A stretch of 64,000 bases of DNA from the NCBI GenBank assembly GCA_023408315.1, contig JAEYKI010000029.1:1-64000 (forward strand). The letters run 5' to 3'. The position numbers were made by a program, and so were the translations under genes. Each line of letters opens with the position of its first letter. The first letter of the stretch is position 1. Positions 15,281 to 23,709 of this stretch are shown here, one piece after another. Under the pieces are notes generated by a model that saw only the letters and a list, made by a program, of their open reading frames with translations, made no database searches and had not been told where the DNA came from. This stretch comes from Bacillota bacterium (GTDB lineage: Bacteria > Bacillota > Clostridia > Christensenellales > Christensenellaceae).

Positions 15281-16386
15281 AACCGGAGGATAAGATGATA
15301 GACCTTTCTGAATATATGCGGGTCAATATCAGGGTACTGATTCGTCAGGCCATACAGGCATCACGCAAGGACCCGAGGGAGCTGTTCTTCCTGCTGCGGT
15401 ACGCGAAGGCAAGCAGGCGGGCGTACAGGAAGCGGGAGGCATTGGAAAAGCAGGGCAAGCATGTTCCGCCGTTCCTGATCGCCAGCATTACGCAGGACTG
15501 CAACCTGCGCTGCAAGGGTTGCTATTCCCTGGAGAACAGCGCATGCAGGAGCGCGGGCAGCCAGATGACAGGGGAGCGCTGGAAGGAAATTTTTGCGCAG
15601 GCGGCGGATATAGGCGTTTGCTTTATTCTGCTGGCGGGCGGCGAGCCTATGATGCGCATGGATGTGCTGCGGCAGGCGGCCCGGACGCCGGATATCCTGT
15701 TTCCCGTGTTTACCAACGGAACGCTGATTGGCGATGAGGCCATGGAGCTTTTTAGCAAAAACCGCTGTCTGGTACCGGTATTGAGCCTGGAAGGGGACGA
15801 AACCATGACGGACGAGAGGCGCGGCGCCGGCACTTTTGCAGCGCTCACCGGCGTGATGGAACGGCTGCGGGCTGCCCATGTGTTTTTTTGCGCGTCTGTT
15901 ACCGTGACGCGGGAGAACCTGCAATATGTGACCGGCAAGGCTTTTATTGACGGCCTGACCGTCCATGGCGTGAAGCTTGTATTTTATGTGGAGTATGTGC
16001 CGGTTGACGAAAAAACCCGTTGCCTTGCGTTGGGAGACGCCGAACGGGAGGCGCTGGACGGCGCGCTGGACGGTTTGCGGCTTGCGTATAAAAATGTTAT
16101 TTTTATCTCCTTTCCCGGGGATGAGAAACTGACCGGCGGCTGCCTGGCGGCAGGGCGGGGCTTTTTTCACATAAGCCCCACAGGGGACGCGGAACCATGC
16201 CCGTTTTCGCCGTATTCCGATTTGAATTTAAAAGACCATTCGTTGCTGGAAGCGCTGGATTCGCCACTGTTCAAAGAACTGAACAGGAAAGATTACCTGC
16301 TGCAGGAACACGAGGGCGGCTGCCTGCTGTTTGAGAAGCGGGAGGAAGTGCAGGGGTTTTTGAAGCGGGAACCGGTAAACGGCTGA
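15277..16386 (+). CDS. Radical SAM protein co-expressed with birA
   Basis: A 369-residue protein. The SAM cluster motif is CNLRCKGCYS (residues about 72-81), followed by LLAGGEPMM and a C-terminal motif GGCLAAGRGFFHISPTGDAEPC that may bind an extra Fe-S cluster. The C-terminal half is clearly related to the second radical SAM protein here (52148-53638), which has the parallel GGCIAGGRQYFHINASGDCEPC. Start ATG 15277 overlaps birA. Substrate unknown; it is not BioB, whose motif (CxxxCxxC with other spacing partners) and length differ. Confidence 0.85.
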   Translation: MKPEDKMIDLSEYMRVNIRVLIRQAIQASRKDPRELFFLLRYAKASRRAYRKREALEKQGKHVPPFLIASITQDCNLRCKGCYSLENSACRSAGSQMTGERWKEIFAQAADIGVCFILLAGGEPMMRMDVLRQAARTPDILFPVFTNGTLIGDEAMELFSKNRCLVPVLSLEGDETMTDERRGAGTFAALTGVMERLRAAHVFFCASVTVTRENLQYVTGKAFIDGLTVHGVKLVFYVEYVPVDEKTRCLALGDAEREALDGALDGLRLAYKNVIFISFPGDEKLTGGCLAAGRGFFHISPTGDAEPCPFSPYSDLNLKDHSLLEALDSPLFKELNRKDYLLQEHEGGCLLFEKREEVQGFLKREPVNG

Positions 16387-16399
16387 AAGAGAGCTTGAA

Positions 16400-16612
16400 T
16401 GAATTCTGGAGGCTGCCCGCCTCCAGGCCGCCAGCCAAAGGGACAAGCGTCCCTTTGGAATCCCATTTGCAGAAAATGCCTTTTACAACGGCATTTTTGC
16501 ATTAAATTTTTTTGCTTCTTTTCTTTTTTAAGAAAAGAAGTGGGCCCGGGTATCCAAAATCTATGTTTTTGGGGTAAGGTAAGGGGCGGAGGGCGGAGGG
16601 CGGAGCCCCGCA
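16400..16612. repeat. Modular hairpin repeat, copy 3 (inverted)
   Basis: Reading on the minus strand: G-rich module, AGAAGC/TTAAAAAAG hairpin, GCAAAAAAATTTAATGCAAAAATGCCGTT, then GGGATTCCAAAGGG-ACGCTT-GTCCCTTTGG (16435-16464). The order matches copies 4 and 5. Near 16585-16605 lie three tandem GGCGGAG units. Confidence 0.75.
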
Positions 16613-16658
16613 AATTAGCTTTTTTAACAACTGGAAGGAATAAACCCTTCTTTTTTTA

Positions 16659-16706
16659 TTGACAGGAATATTTGCTGTAGTATAATGTATATAATGTATA
16701 TATACA
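16659..16706 (+). promoter_or_regulatory. Promoter and operator of the GntR/ABC operon
   Basis: TTGACA at 16659-16664, a 16-nt spacer and TATAAT at 16681-16686. Overlapping the start site is a perfect 12-bp palindrome TGTATATATACA (16695-16706), which fits an autorepressing GntR regulator. Confidence 0.75.
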
Positions 16707-16725
16707 ATATATAAAGGGTGATTGA

Positions 16726-17100
16726 GTGGATATCATTATTCGGAATACAAGCGATAAGCCAATTTACGAGCAGATCACAGACCAGATTAAAAATATGATC
16801 GTAAGTGGCCTTTTGGCGGAAGGTGACCCGCTACCTTCCATGCGGCTGTTGGCTAAGGAACTCAGGATCAGCGTGATTACCACCAAACGGGCATACGAAG
16901 AACTGGAGAAGGAAGGCTTTATTGAAACGGTCACCGGCAAAGGCAGTTATATATCCGGTCAGAATATTGAACTGGTACGGGAAGTTCAGTTTCGTATTGC
17001 GGAAGAACATTTGCAGAGTGCGGTGGATGTTGCGCGAAGAAGCGGCATTTCGCTTAATGAACTGGTGGACGTACTACAGATTCTATACAAGGAGGAATAG
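16726..17100 (+). CDS. GntR-family transcriptional regulator, YtrA subfamily
   Basis: A 124-residue protein, the short YtrA form: a winged HTH (residues 10-75, IYEQITDQIKNMIVSGLLAEGDPLPS ... TTKRAYEELEKEGFIETVTGKGSYI) and a short helical dimerisation tail. GTG start at 16726 behind AAAGGG. It overlaps function with the two ABC genes that follow and should repress the operon until a cell-envelope or antibiotic-type signal appears, as for B. subtilis ytrA. A palindrome sits at its promoter. Confidence 0.92.
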   Translation: MDIIIRNTSDKPIYEQITDQIKNMIVSGLLAEGDPLPSMRLLAKELRISVITTKRAYEELEKEGFIETVTGKGSYISGQNIELVREVQFRIAEEHLQSAVDVARRSGISLNELVDVLQILYKEE

Positions 17101-17102
17101 AT

Positions 17103-17963
17103 TTGGAATATGCGCTTGAGGCTGAAAGCCTTTCAAAAAATTACGGGCGGTTCAGGCTGAAAAATGTGAATTTTAAACTGCCAAGAGGCAGCATTATGGG
17201 CTTTATTGGTGAAAACGGTGCCGGCAAGACGACGACAATCAAACTGATTTTAGGCCTGATCAAAAAAGACAGCGGCAGGATCAGCATCTTTGGAAAAGAC
17301 AATACTCCTCTTCCGGGCAGCGTCAAAAACAAGATCGGCGTTGTGATGGAGAATGGCTGTTTTCACGAGGCTCTGAGGCTGGACGATATAGCGGGCTTTA
17401 TGAAGCTGCTGTATAAAGAGTGGGATCAGAAACAGTTTGCACAGTGCACAAAAAAGTTTGGCCTGCCCGAGAAAGCGCCTGTGAAGGAATTCTCAAAAGG
17501 GATGGTTATGAAGCTCTCTTTGGCGGTCGCTATGTCTCACCACCCCAGACTTTTGATACTTGACGAGGCGACCAGCGGGTTGGACCCTGTTGCGCGCAAC
17601 GAACTGGCGGATTTGTTTTTGGACTATATCCAGGATGAGAACAACAGTATTTTTCTTTCTTCCCACATCACCAGCGATATTGAGCGGATAGCGGATTATG
17701 TGACTTTTATCCGGGACGGGGAGATTGTTTTTTGTGAGGCCAAAGACAAGTTGCTGAACGACTATGGCGTAATGAAATGCGGAAAAGACGATTTTGCGCG
17801 TATAGACGGGCAGGATATACTGGGCTATCGGAAAAACCATTTCGGCTGTGAAGCGCTGGTTAAAAACCGCAGGGAAATGGAGCAAAAGTACCACAATTAT
17901 GTAATGGAACGCACAAACCTGGAAGAAATCATGCTTTTTTATTCAAAGGGGGAATCCATGTGA
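17103..17963 (+). CDS. ABC transporter ATP-binding protein (YtrB type)
   Basis: A 286-residue ATPase. Walker A is GENGAGKTTT (about residues 36-45), the signature is EFSKGMVMKLSLA rather than LSGGQ, and Walker B is LLILDEATSGLDP; the H-loop is SSHI. The EFSKGM variant is common in ABC-2 exporters. TTG start at 17103 is 2 nt after the gntR stop. It overlaps the permease gene by 4 nt. Likely exporter with the YtrA-type regulator. Confidence 0.92.
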   Translation: MEYALEAESLSKNYGRFRLKNVNFKLPRGSIMGFIGENGAGKTTTIKLILGLIKKDSGRISIFGKDNTPLPGSVKNKIGVVMENGCFHEALRLDDIAGFMKLLYKEWDQKQFAQCTKKFGLPEKAPVKEFSKGMVMKLSLAVAMSHHPRLLILDEATSGLDPVARNELADLFLDYIQDENNSIFLSSHITSDIERIADYVTFIRDGEIVFCEAKDKLLNDYGVMKCGKDDFARIDGQDILGYRKNHFGCEALVKNRREMEQKYHNYVMERTNLEEIMLFYSKGESM

Positions 17964-18574
17964 CCGGGCTTTTGAAAAAAGATTTTATAATGGTTGGAAA
18001 AAACAGCAAAGTAAACCTTTTTATTATTGCGCTTTTTATTGTTATTAATTTGATAGCCGGAGAAAACGATCTGATGAGCGCAATGATTATTATAATGTTA
18101 TCCATGCTGGTTGTGTATACTTTCACTCTGGACGCGGCATCAAAATGGGAAAAGTACGTGCTTGCGCTGCCGGTAACAAGAAAAGACGTAGTGCTGAGCA
18201 AGTATATTTTTGCGCTGATGCTCACGGGGATTGGCGCGGGAATCACGGCTTTTCTGAAGATTGCCTCCGTTTTTACGCAGCACCGGTTTACCGGATGGGG
18301 AACCTGGTATATCTTTTTTGTTCTGTCGGTTCTGTTCCTGTGCCTTCTGCTGCCCCTGATTTTTAAATTCGGCGCGGAAAAAAGCCAAATGCTTGCGTTT
18401 GCCGCATACGGGTTGCCCATAGCGGCGGTTGTACTTGTGATGACATTTACGGGCGTAACATTTGATGAAAAAAGCTTTTCTTTTTTGTTCCAAATTTCTC
18501 CGATTATTCTGCTGGCAGGGATTTTTATTTCGTATACCATATCCTGCAGGATTTATAGAAACGCGGAGCTATAG
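17960..18574 (+). CDS. ABC-2 type transporter permease
   Basis: A 204-residue protein with about six transmembrane helices (from residue 20 onward: LFIIALFIVINLIAG, MIIIMLSMLVVYTF and so on) and a cytoplasmic loop WEKYVLALPVTRKDVVLSKY that is typical of ABC-2 permeases of the ytrC/bcrB kind. GTG start at 17960 overlaps the ATPase stop (GTGA). It should form the membrane channel with the ATPase. Substrate unknown, envelope stress likely. Confidence 0.87.
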   Translation: MTGLLKKDFIMVGKNSKVNLFIIALFIVINLIAGENDLMSAMIIIMLSMLVVYTFTLDAASKWEKYVLALPVTRKDVVLSKYIFALMLTGIGAGITAFLKIASVFTQHRFTGWGTWYIFFVLSVLFLCLLLPLIFKFGAEKSQMLAFAAYGLPIAAVVLVMTFTGVTFDEKSFSFLFQISPIILLAGIFISYTISCRIYRNAEL

Positions 18575-18622
18575 CAGGCCGCCTTAAGTTAATCCATCTA
18601 TCAAAAATGCCGTTGAAAACGG

Positions 18623-18745
18623 CACAGGCCGCTTACAAACCCCAACTACTGCGTTATTTCTGTGCTTGCTCCTCAGCGTAGGATGAACTACGCTTGCGTC
18701 GTAATGCTCGAAATACCTTGTATTTGGGGCTTTCAGCGGCCTGTG
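18623..18745. repeat. 123-bp imperfect palindromic element (MITE- or REP-like)
   Basis: Ends are perfect 11-bp inverted repeats, CACAGGCCGCT (18623-18633) and AGCGGCCTGTG (18735-18745). Inside are CCCCAA/TTGGGG and GCGTAG/CTACGC arms around GATGAA. No coding frame. It lies between convergent genes (permease + and typA -) and may serve as their shared 3' structure. Confidence 0.75.
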
Positions 18746-18786
18746 TATAGTAAGGAAATTGCGCTTCTGGTGTTTTTTTTAATCTT

Positions 18787-20601
18787 CTATTTTTTATTTG
18801 CCCGCATGCGCTGCTGGTGATCGAGAATGGCCTTGCGGATACGGATGGTTTTGGGCGTTACCTCCACCAGCTCGTCGTCCGAGATAAACTCCAGCGTTTC
18901 CTCCAGGCTTAAGGTGCGGGGCGGGGAGAGGCGCAGAGCGTCGTCGCTGCCGGAGGCGCGGATGTTGGTCATCTGCTTCTTTTTGCATACGTTCACCACC
19001 AGGTCTTCCGCCTTGGGGGAATACCCCACCACCATGCCTGTGTAAATTTTTGTGCCAGGCGTTACAAACAGGGTGCCGCGCTCCTGCGCGTTGTACAGCC
19101 CGTAAGCGACGGCTTCGCCGCTCTCGTGCGCGATCAGGGAGCCGTAATTGCGGCGCTCAATATCGCCTTTGTAGGGCTCATAGCCGTAGAACAGGGCGTT
19201 TAAGATTCCCTCGCCCTTGGTGTCCGTCATAAACTCGCTGCGGTAGCCGAAAAGGCCGCGGGAGGGAATCTGGAACTCCAGGTTCATGCGCTCGCCGGAT
19301 GGGTTCATGTTTTTCAGTTCTGCTTTTCGTTTGCCCAGCTTTTCGATCACGCTGCCGACGGTATCTGCGGTGGTGTCTATAATCAGTGTCTCAATGGGCT
19401 CGTTTCGCACGCCGTCAATCTCTTTATAAAGCACGCGCGGCGGGCTCACCATGAATTCGTATCCCTCGCGGCGCATGGTTTCTATTAATATGGAAAGATG
19501 CATTTCTCCCCTGCCCAGTACGCGGAAGGAATCTTTTGAATCCGTGTCCTCCACACCCAGGGAAACGTCTTTTTGCAGCTCGCGGTACAGGCGCTCGCGC
19601 AGATGGCGGGTGGTGACATATTTGCCCTCCGTACCCGCAAAAGGGCTGTTGTTTACGCTGAACGTCATTTCCACCGTGGGGTCTGATATTTTAACAAAAG
19701 GAATAGGCTCCACATTGCCTGGGTCGCAGACCGTGTTGCCGATATTTAAACCTTCTATTCCGGAAAAAGCGACGATATCCCCCGCCTCGGCAAATTCAAC
19801 GGGCGAACGCTTCAGGCCGTCGAACGTGTAAATGGCCGTTATTTTTGCCTTTGCGGCCAGTTCTTTATCATGCCAGTCGCACAGGACTATTTCCTGGTTC
19901 TGCCGGATGGTACCCCGCTCTATCCTTCCGATTCCGATGCGTCCCACATATTCGGAGTAATCCTGGGAAGATACCAGAAGCTGCAGGGGCGCGGTTTCGT
20001 CGCCATTGGGCGCGGGGATGTAATTGATGATGGTTTCGAACAGGGGCTGCAGGTCTTTGCCTTCTTCGTACGGGCTCATGGAAGCCGTGCCCTGGCGGCC
20101 CGAGCAATAAACAATGGGGCTGTCGAGCTGGTCCTCGTGCGCGTCCAGCTCAATCAGGAGATCAAACACCTCGTTTGGAATCTCGCTGAGCCGCGCGTCC
20201 GGCCTGTCCACTTTGTTGACAACGATGATTACGCGGTGGTTGAGTTCCAATGCCTTGGATAATACAAACCGCGTTTGGGGCATGGGGCCTTCGAACGCAT
20301 CCACCAGCAGCACAACGCCGTTTACCATTTTAAGAATGCGTTCCACCTCTCCGCCAAAGTCCGCATGGCCGGGGGTGTCCACTATGTTTATTTTTACGCC
20401 CTTGTATTCTGTTGATGTGTTTTTGGCAAGGATGGTGATGCCGCGCTCGCGTTCCAGATCGTTGGAATCCAGCACGCGCTCCATAACCGTCTGGTTTTCA
20501 CGGAACACGCCTCCCTGCTTGAGCATCTCGTCCACCAGCGTCGTCTTGCCGTGGTCAACATGGGCGATGATGGCTATGTTTCTTATGTTCTCTTTCTTCA
20601 A
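18787..20601 (-). CDS. typA: Ribosome-associated GTPase TypA/BipA
   Basis: A 604-residue protein. GTPase motifs are AHVDHGKTTL, DTPGHADFGGEVERIL and NKVDRPDAR; EF-G-like domains III and V follow, and the BipA-specific C-terminal domain ends the protein (YGYEPYKGDIERRNYGSLIAHESGEAVAYGL). TTG start at 20601 behind AGGAT. It is involved in ribosome assembly and stress adaptation. It is read divergently from the NUDIX gene and ends near the 123-bp palindromic element. Confidence 0.97.
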   Translation of the reverse strand: MKKENIRNIAIIAHVDHGKTTLVDEMLKQGGVFRENQTVMERVLDSNDLERERGITILAKNTSTEYKGVKINIVDTPGHADFGGEVERILKMVNGVVLLVDAFEGPMPQTRFVLSKALELNHRVIIVVNKVDRPDARLSEIPNEVFDLLIELDAHEDQLDSPIVYCSGRQGTASMSPYEEGKDLQPLFETIINYIPAPNGDETAPLQLLVSSQDYSEYVGRIGIGRIERGTIRQNQEIVLCDWHDKELAAKAKITAIYTFDGLKRSPVEFAEAGDIVAFSGIEGLNIGNTVCDPGNVEPIPFVKISDPTVEMTFSVNNSPFAGTEGKYVTTRHLRERLYRELQKDVSLGVEDTDSKDSFRVLGRGEMHLSILIETMRREGYEFMVSPPRVLYKEIDGVRNEPIETLIIDTTADTVGSVIEKLGKRKAELKNMNPSGERMNLEFQIPSRGLFGYRSEFMTDTKGEGILNALFYGYEPYKGDIERRNYGSLIAHESGEAVAYGLYNAQERGTLFVTPGTKIYTGMVVGYSPKAEDLVVNVCKKKQMTNIRASGSDDALRLSPPRTLSLEETLEFISDDELVEVTPKTIRIRKAILDHQQRMRANKK

Positions 20602-20630
20602 AATTGATCCTACCTTTCATAAACCAGCAT

Positions 20631-20659
20631 ATTATACAATAAAATTGAATTGCAGGCAA
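20631..20659 (-). promoter_or_regulatory. Promoter for typA
   Basis: On the minus strand TTGCCT (20654-20659), a 17-nt spacer and a perfect TATAAT (20631-20636). Confidence 0.78.
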
Positions 20660-20699
20660 TCATCCCGGCATATACTTTTACGAATATTTTACGCGTGCG

Positions 20700-20728
20700 T
20701 TGCGGGTTTTAACAGTTTATAATATAAT
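20700..20728 (+). promoter_or_regulatory. Promoter for the NUDIX gene
   Basis: TTGCGG at 20700-20705, a 17-nt spacer and TATAAT at 20723-20728. This promoter rules out an upstream in-frame start at 20700. Confidence 0.7.
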
Positions 20729-20759
20729 AGCCAGGAAAAAGGAGAGGGAGGCCACCATT

Positions 20760-21320
20760 TTGAGCAGATTTGAGGAAAAAACGGTATCTTCTACAACAAT
20801 ATTCCAGGGCAGGGTGTTTGACGTGCGGCTGGACAGGGTGTTGCTGCCGGACGGCCGGGAGGCAAACCGGGAAGTTGTGGTGCATGGCGGCGGCGCCGGC
20901 GTGGTGGCCCTGGACAACCAGGGGTACATATACATGGTGCGGCAGTGGCGTTACCCGTTTCATACGGAGATGATGGAAATACCGGCGGGCAAGCTGGATT
21001 CCGGCGAATCGCCCGAGGACTGCGCACGGCGCGAGTTGCAGGAGGAAACGGGCATGGCGGCCGGGCGGATGATTTCGCTGGGCGGATATTACGCAACCCC
21101 GGCTTACTGCTCTGAAGTGCTGCATATCTATCTTGCGGAGGACCTGCAAAAAACGCGGCAGGACCTGGACGACGGCGAGTTTTTGGAAGTGGTGAGAATT
21201 CCTTTGGAGGAAGCATTTGGAATGGTAATTGGTGGGGAAATAAAGGACGCCAAAACGCAGGTGGGGCTTTTAAAAACATATTATTGGCTAAAAAACAGAG
21301 AAAACGGAACTTTTTTATAA
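20760..21320 (+). CDS. NUDIX hydrolase, ADP-ribose pyrophosphatase type
   Basis: A 186-residue protein. The NUDIX box runs GKLDSGESPEDCARRELQEETGM (Gx5Ex7REUxEExGU). N-terminal strands with DVRLDRVLLPDGREANREVVVHGGG and the segment VRQWRYPF fit the ADP-ribose hydrolase group (NudF/YqkG). It should split ADP-ribose into AMP and ribose 5-phosphate. TTG start at 20760 has RBS GGAGAGGGAGG; starts upstream fall inside the promoter. Divergent from typA. Confidence 0.92.
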   Translation: MSRFEEKTVSSTTIFQGRVFDVRLDRVLLPDGREANREVVVHGGGAGVVALDNQGYIYMVRQWRYPFHTEMMEIPAGKLDSGESPEDCARRELQEETGMAAGRMISLGGYYATPAYCSEVLHIYLAEDLQKTRQDLDDGEFLEVVRIPLEEAFGMVIGGEIKDAKTQVGLLKTYYWLKNRENGTFL

Positions 21321-21352
21321 TGAAGCCGTCAAATAAGTAAAGTGTTTCGGGT

Positions 21353-21380
21353 TTTACATTACCGGCCTGTGTGCTATAAT
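21353..21380 (+). promoter_or_regulatory. Promoter for the DUF1002 gene
   Basis: TTTACA at 21353-21358, a 16-nt spacer and TATAAT at 21375-21380 with TGTG just before it as an extended -10. Confidence 0.75.
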
Positions 21381-21431
21381 GGACTTGTTTAAAAGGAACC
21401 TTGAAACAAAGGCAAGTTTTAGGAGGATGAA

Positions 21432-22310
21432 ATGATTAAGAAATATTTGGCAGGAATTTTAGCTGGCGCGGTTGCTATGGTTGCTTTTGCTACCCCTGCG
21501 TTTGCCGCGGTGACTGCCGGGGAGATACGCGTGACTGTTGGGGCCGACCTGACCGCTGATCAGAAAACGCAGATTTATGACTACTTTGGCATTGAAGAAG
21601 GAAGCGTAAAAGAGCTTACGGTAACCAATGCGGAAGAAAAATCTTACTTAAAGGGTCTTGTTTCGGACGAGAAAATAGGCAATGTTGCTTTGTCCAGCAT
21701 CTACCTGGAAACGCTGAGCGAAGGCTCCGGCGTGAACATTACCACCAATAATATCAATTTCTGCACGGAGAACATGTATAAAAACGCATTGAAAACCGCG
21801 GGCATTTCGGACGCAAGCGTTATGATTACCGCGCCCAAGCAGGTTTCGGGCACCGCGGCGCTCACCGGTATTTACAAGGCGTACGAGGATATTACCGGCA
21901 CATCGCTCAATATGGCGGCCAAGGAAGCGGGCACAGAGCAGCTTGTGGTGAGCGGAAACCTGACACAGGCCATTGGCGATGAAAATACGCAGAAACTGTT
22001 AAACGAACTGCAGGGCATTCTGGCCCAGACAAAGGATATGTCTGACAGCGAACTGCGCGACCAGATTCTTACCATTGCCAAAAACCTGAACGTAGAGCTG
22101 ACAGACGACCAGATAAGCCAGTTGATCAGCCTGTGCAGGACGCTTTCCAGCGTGGACCTGAACCAGGTGGGCACAACCCTGACCAACATGAGCAATACGA
22201 TGAGCGGTGTCGGCGGCTTTTTTAACAGTGTGAAAGACTTCTTTGCGGGTGTGGGCAGCTGGTTCTCAAACCTGTTTGGCGGCAGCAACGCTTCGGCCAG
22301 CGCATCCTGA
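21432..22310 (+). CDS. Secreted DUF1002 protein
   Basis: A 292-residue protein. A classical signal peptide (residues 1-26, cleavage after AFA) is followed by the DUF1002 region (VTVGADLTADQKTQIYDYFG ... VMITAPKQVSGTAALTGIYKAYEDITG). The C-terminus (about 200-292) is helical and ends in a Gly/Ser-rich tail. DUF1002 proteins occur in Firmicutes and have no known function. RBS TAGGAGG. Own promoter and terminator, so monocistronic. Confidence 0.88.
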   Translation: MIKKYLAGILAGAVAMVAFATPAFAAVTAGEIRVTVGADLTADQKTQIYDYFGIEEGSVKELTVTNAEEKSYLKGLVSDEKIGNVALSSIYLETLSEGSGVNITTNNINFCTENMYKNALKTAGISDASVMITAPKQVSGTAALTGIYKAYEDITGTSLNMAAKEAGTEQLVVSGNLTQAIGDENTQKLLNELQGILAQTKDMSDSELRDQILTIAKNLNVELTDDQISQLISLCRTLSSVDLNQVGTTLTNMSNTMSGVGGFFNSVKDFFAGVGSWFSNLFGGSNASASAS

Positions 22311-22336
22311 TAAGCGCCATACATAATTAGACATAA

Positions 22337-22368
22337 CAAAAAAACGCTGCGTTGCGGCGTTTTTTTAT
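22337..22368 (+). terminator. Terminator after the DUF1002 gene
   Basis: AAAAAAACGCTGC-GTT-GCGGCGTTTTTTT stem with a short loop and T run, 26 nt after the stop. Confidence 0.88.
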
Positions 22369-22471
22369 GCCAAACGGATGGCTTTCGCAACTGTATTATG
22401 TTACCATTTATTAAAGATATAAACTGTATACGGGCAAAGACTATGTAAAATAACAATAGGGAGGACCGGGC

Positions 22472-23677
22472 ATGATTCGTAAAATTTGCTGCGCTTTGCT
22501 GATACTGGCAATTTTTATTGCGGGATGCAGCCAGTATGCGGCGGGCATAAACACCGAAGATATAAACAGTGAGGCTCCTGCAGATGCTGGCGGCGGGATT
22601 CCTTCAGGTATTCCAACAAATACGGCCGGCGGCTCTGTGGGCTCTCCAACAAATACGCCTATTGAAGTAAGCGGTAAAATACCCGCAGAAATTAAAACGA
22701 ATCCATCCGTTAACCGCGCCTGGGGCGGCCAAATGTGCGAGGCGGGCGGCGCCGTATACTATGTGGCAGACGGCGGAAAAGGAAAAGACGCGCCCGTACA
22801 TATTGCCCGCATGAACCCGGACGGGAGCGAAACGGCTGTAACAGGAGAATATGCAACTGTTTATGGTTTAACAGCGGATGATAACAATTTATATTTTTTG
22901 GCTGCAACTTCCCGGGAAACATCCGGCGAGGCGCTGTATACCCTGCCTTTAAGCGGAGATAAGAAAGAGCTTAAAATGCGTGATTGGGATTTTGGCGCGC
23001 CGCAGGCGGCCGGAGGCAGGCTTTACTGGGAGCAGGACAGCAATCCCGATTCTAAGGATAATGTAACAAGCATAATGAGCATGAATCCGGACGGAACGGA
23101 CGCGCGGCAATTGCTTTTTGTTCCCGTTCCTTACAGCAGCCCTTTTTACTTTTTGGCTACGCCGGACGGCCTGTATTACAGCTGCCCGGCAGACCCGGAT
23201 GGCGATGCATGCGCCCTGTTTTATACAGACCTGCAGGGGCAAAACAAGGTGCAGCTGAACAAACAAAAACTGGACAGAATTGACACGCTGTTTTACGATG
23301 AAAACAACCTTTATTTTATCACCCTGAATTATGACAAAGGCGACGGTTTATATTCCACAGTGAACCGGATGGATGCGAACGGCGGGCAGTCGGTTGTTCT
23401 TCAGCACATTGATTATTTTCCGCAGGATGATGGCGCAAACTATTTTTGCGGCGTTTCCGGCAATGTATTCTATTACTTTGGTTTTGATGGGGGCGGCATG
23501 AGGGAGCTGCATAGCTATGATATGATACGCATGCAGGACAACAGTATTGCGAAAGCAGACACTGATGAACGGCCTGTGCTTCGTTCCGTCCGGGGTATGA
23601 CAATTGATGTTCAAAGTTCACATGGGTTTTATATTTTGGGCAATGACTTGTACTACAGTTTCTATGACGAGCCGTAA
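22472..23677 (+). CDS. Lipoprotein with beta-propeller-like (DUF5050) repeats
   Basis: A 401-residue protein with a lipobox IAGC (Cys at residue 19) after a hydrophobic segment, so it should be lipid-anchored. Residues 35-75 are low-complexity Gly/Pro/Thr (two PTNT blocks). From about residue 80 repeated strands such as YYVADGG..., NLYFLAATS, LYYSCPADPDG and LYFITLNYDKGDGLYS fit the DUF5050/TolB-type propeller of uncertain ligand. RBS GGGAGGACC. Ends 32 nt before a convergent gene with no terminator between. Confidence 0.82.
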   Translation: MIRKICCALLILAIFIAGCSQYAAGINTEDINSEAPADAGGGIPSGIPTNTAGGSVGSPTNTPIEVSGKIPAEIKTNPSVNRAWGGQMCEAGGAVYYVADGGKGKDAPVHIARMNPDGSETAVTGEYATVYGLTADDNNLYFLAATSRETSGEALYTLPLSGDKKELKMRDWDFGAPQAAGGRLYWEQDSNPDSKDNVTSIMSMNPDGTDARQLLFVPVPYSSPFYFLATPDGLYYSCPADPDGDACALFYTDLQGQNKVQLNKQKLDRIDTLFYDENNLYFITLNYDKGDGLYSTVNRMDANGGQSVVLQHIDYFPQDDGANYFCGVSGNVFYYFGFDGGGMRELHSYDMIRMQDNSIAKADTDERPVLRSVRGMTIDVQSSHGFYILGNDLYYSFYDEP

Positions 23678-23709
23678 AGCGCTTGATTATATAAGCCCCG
23701 GTAAAGAGC

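Noticed and set aside
16585..16605. Three tandem GGCGGAG units
   Set aside because: Too short to be a CRISPR or a functional satellite; part of repeat copy 3.
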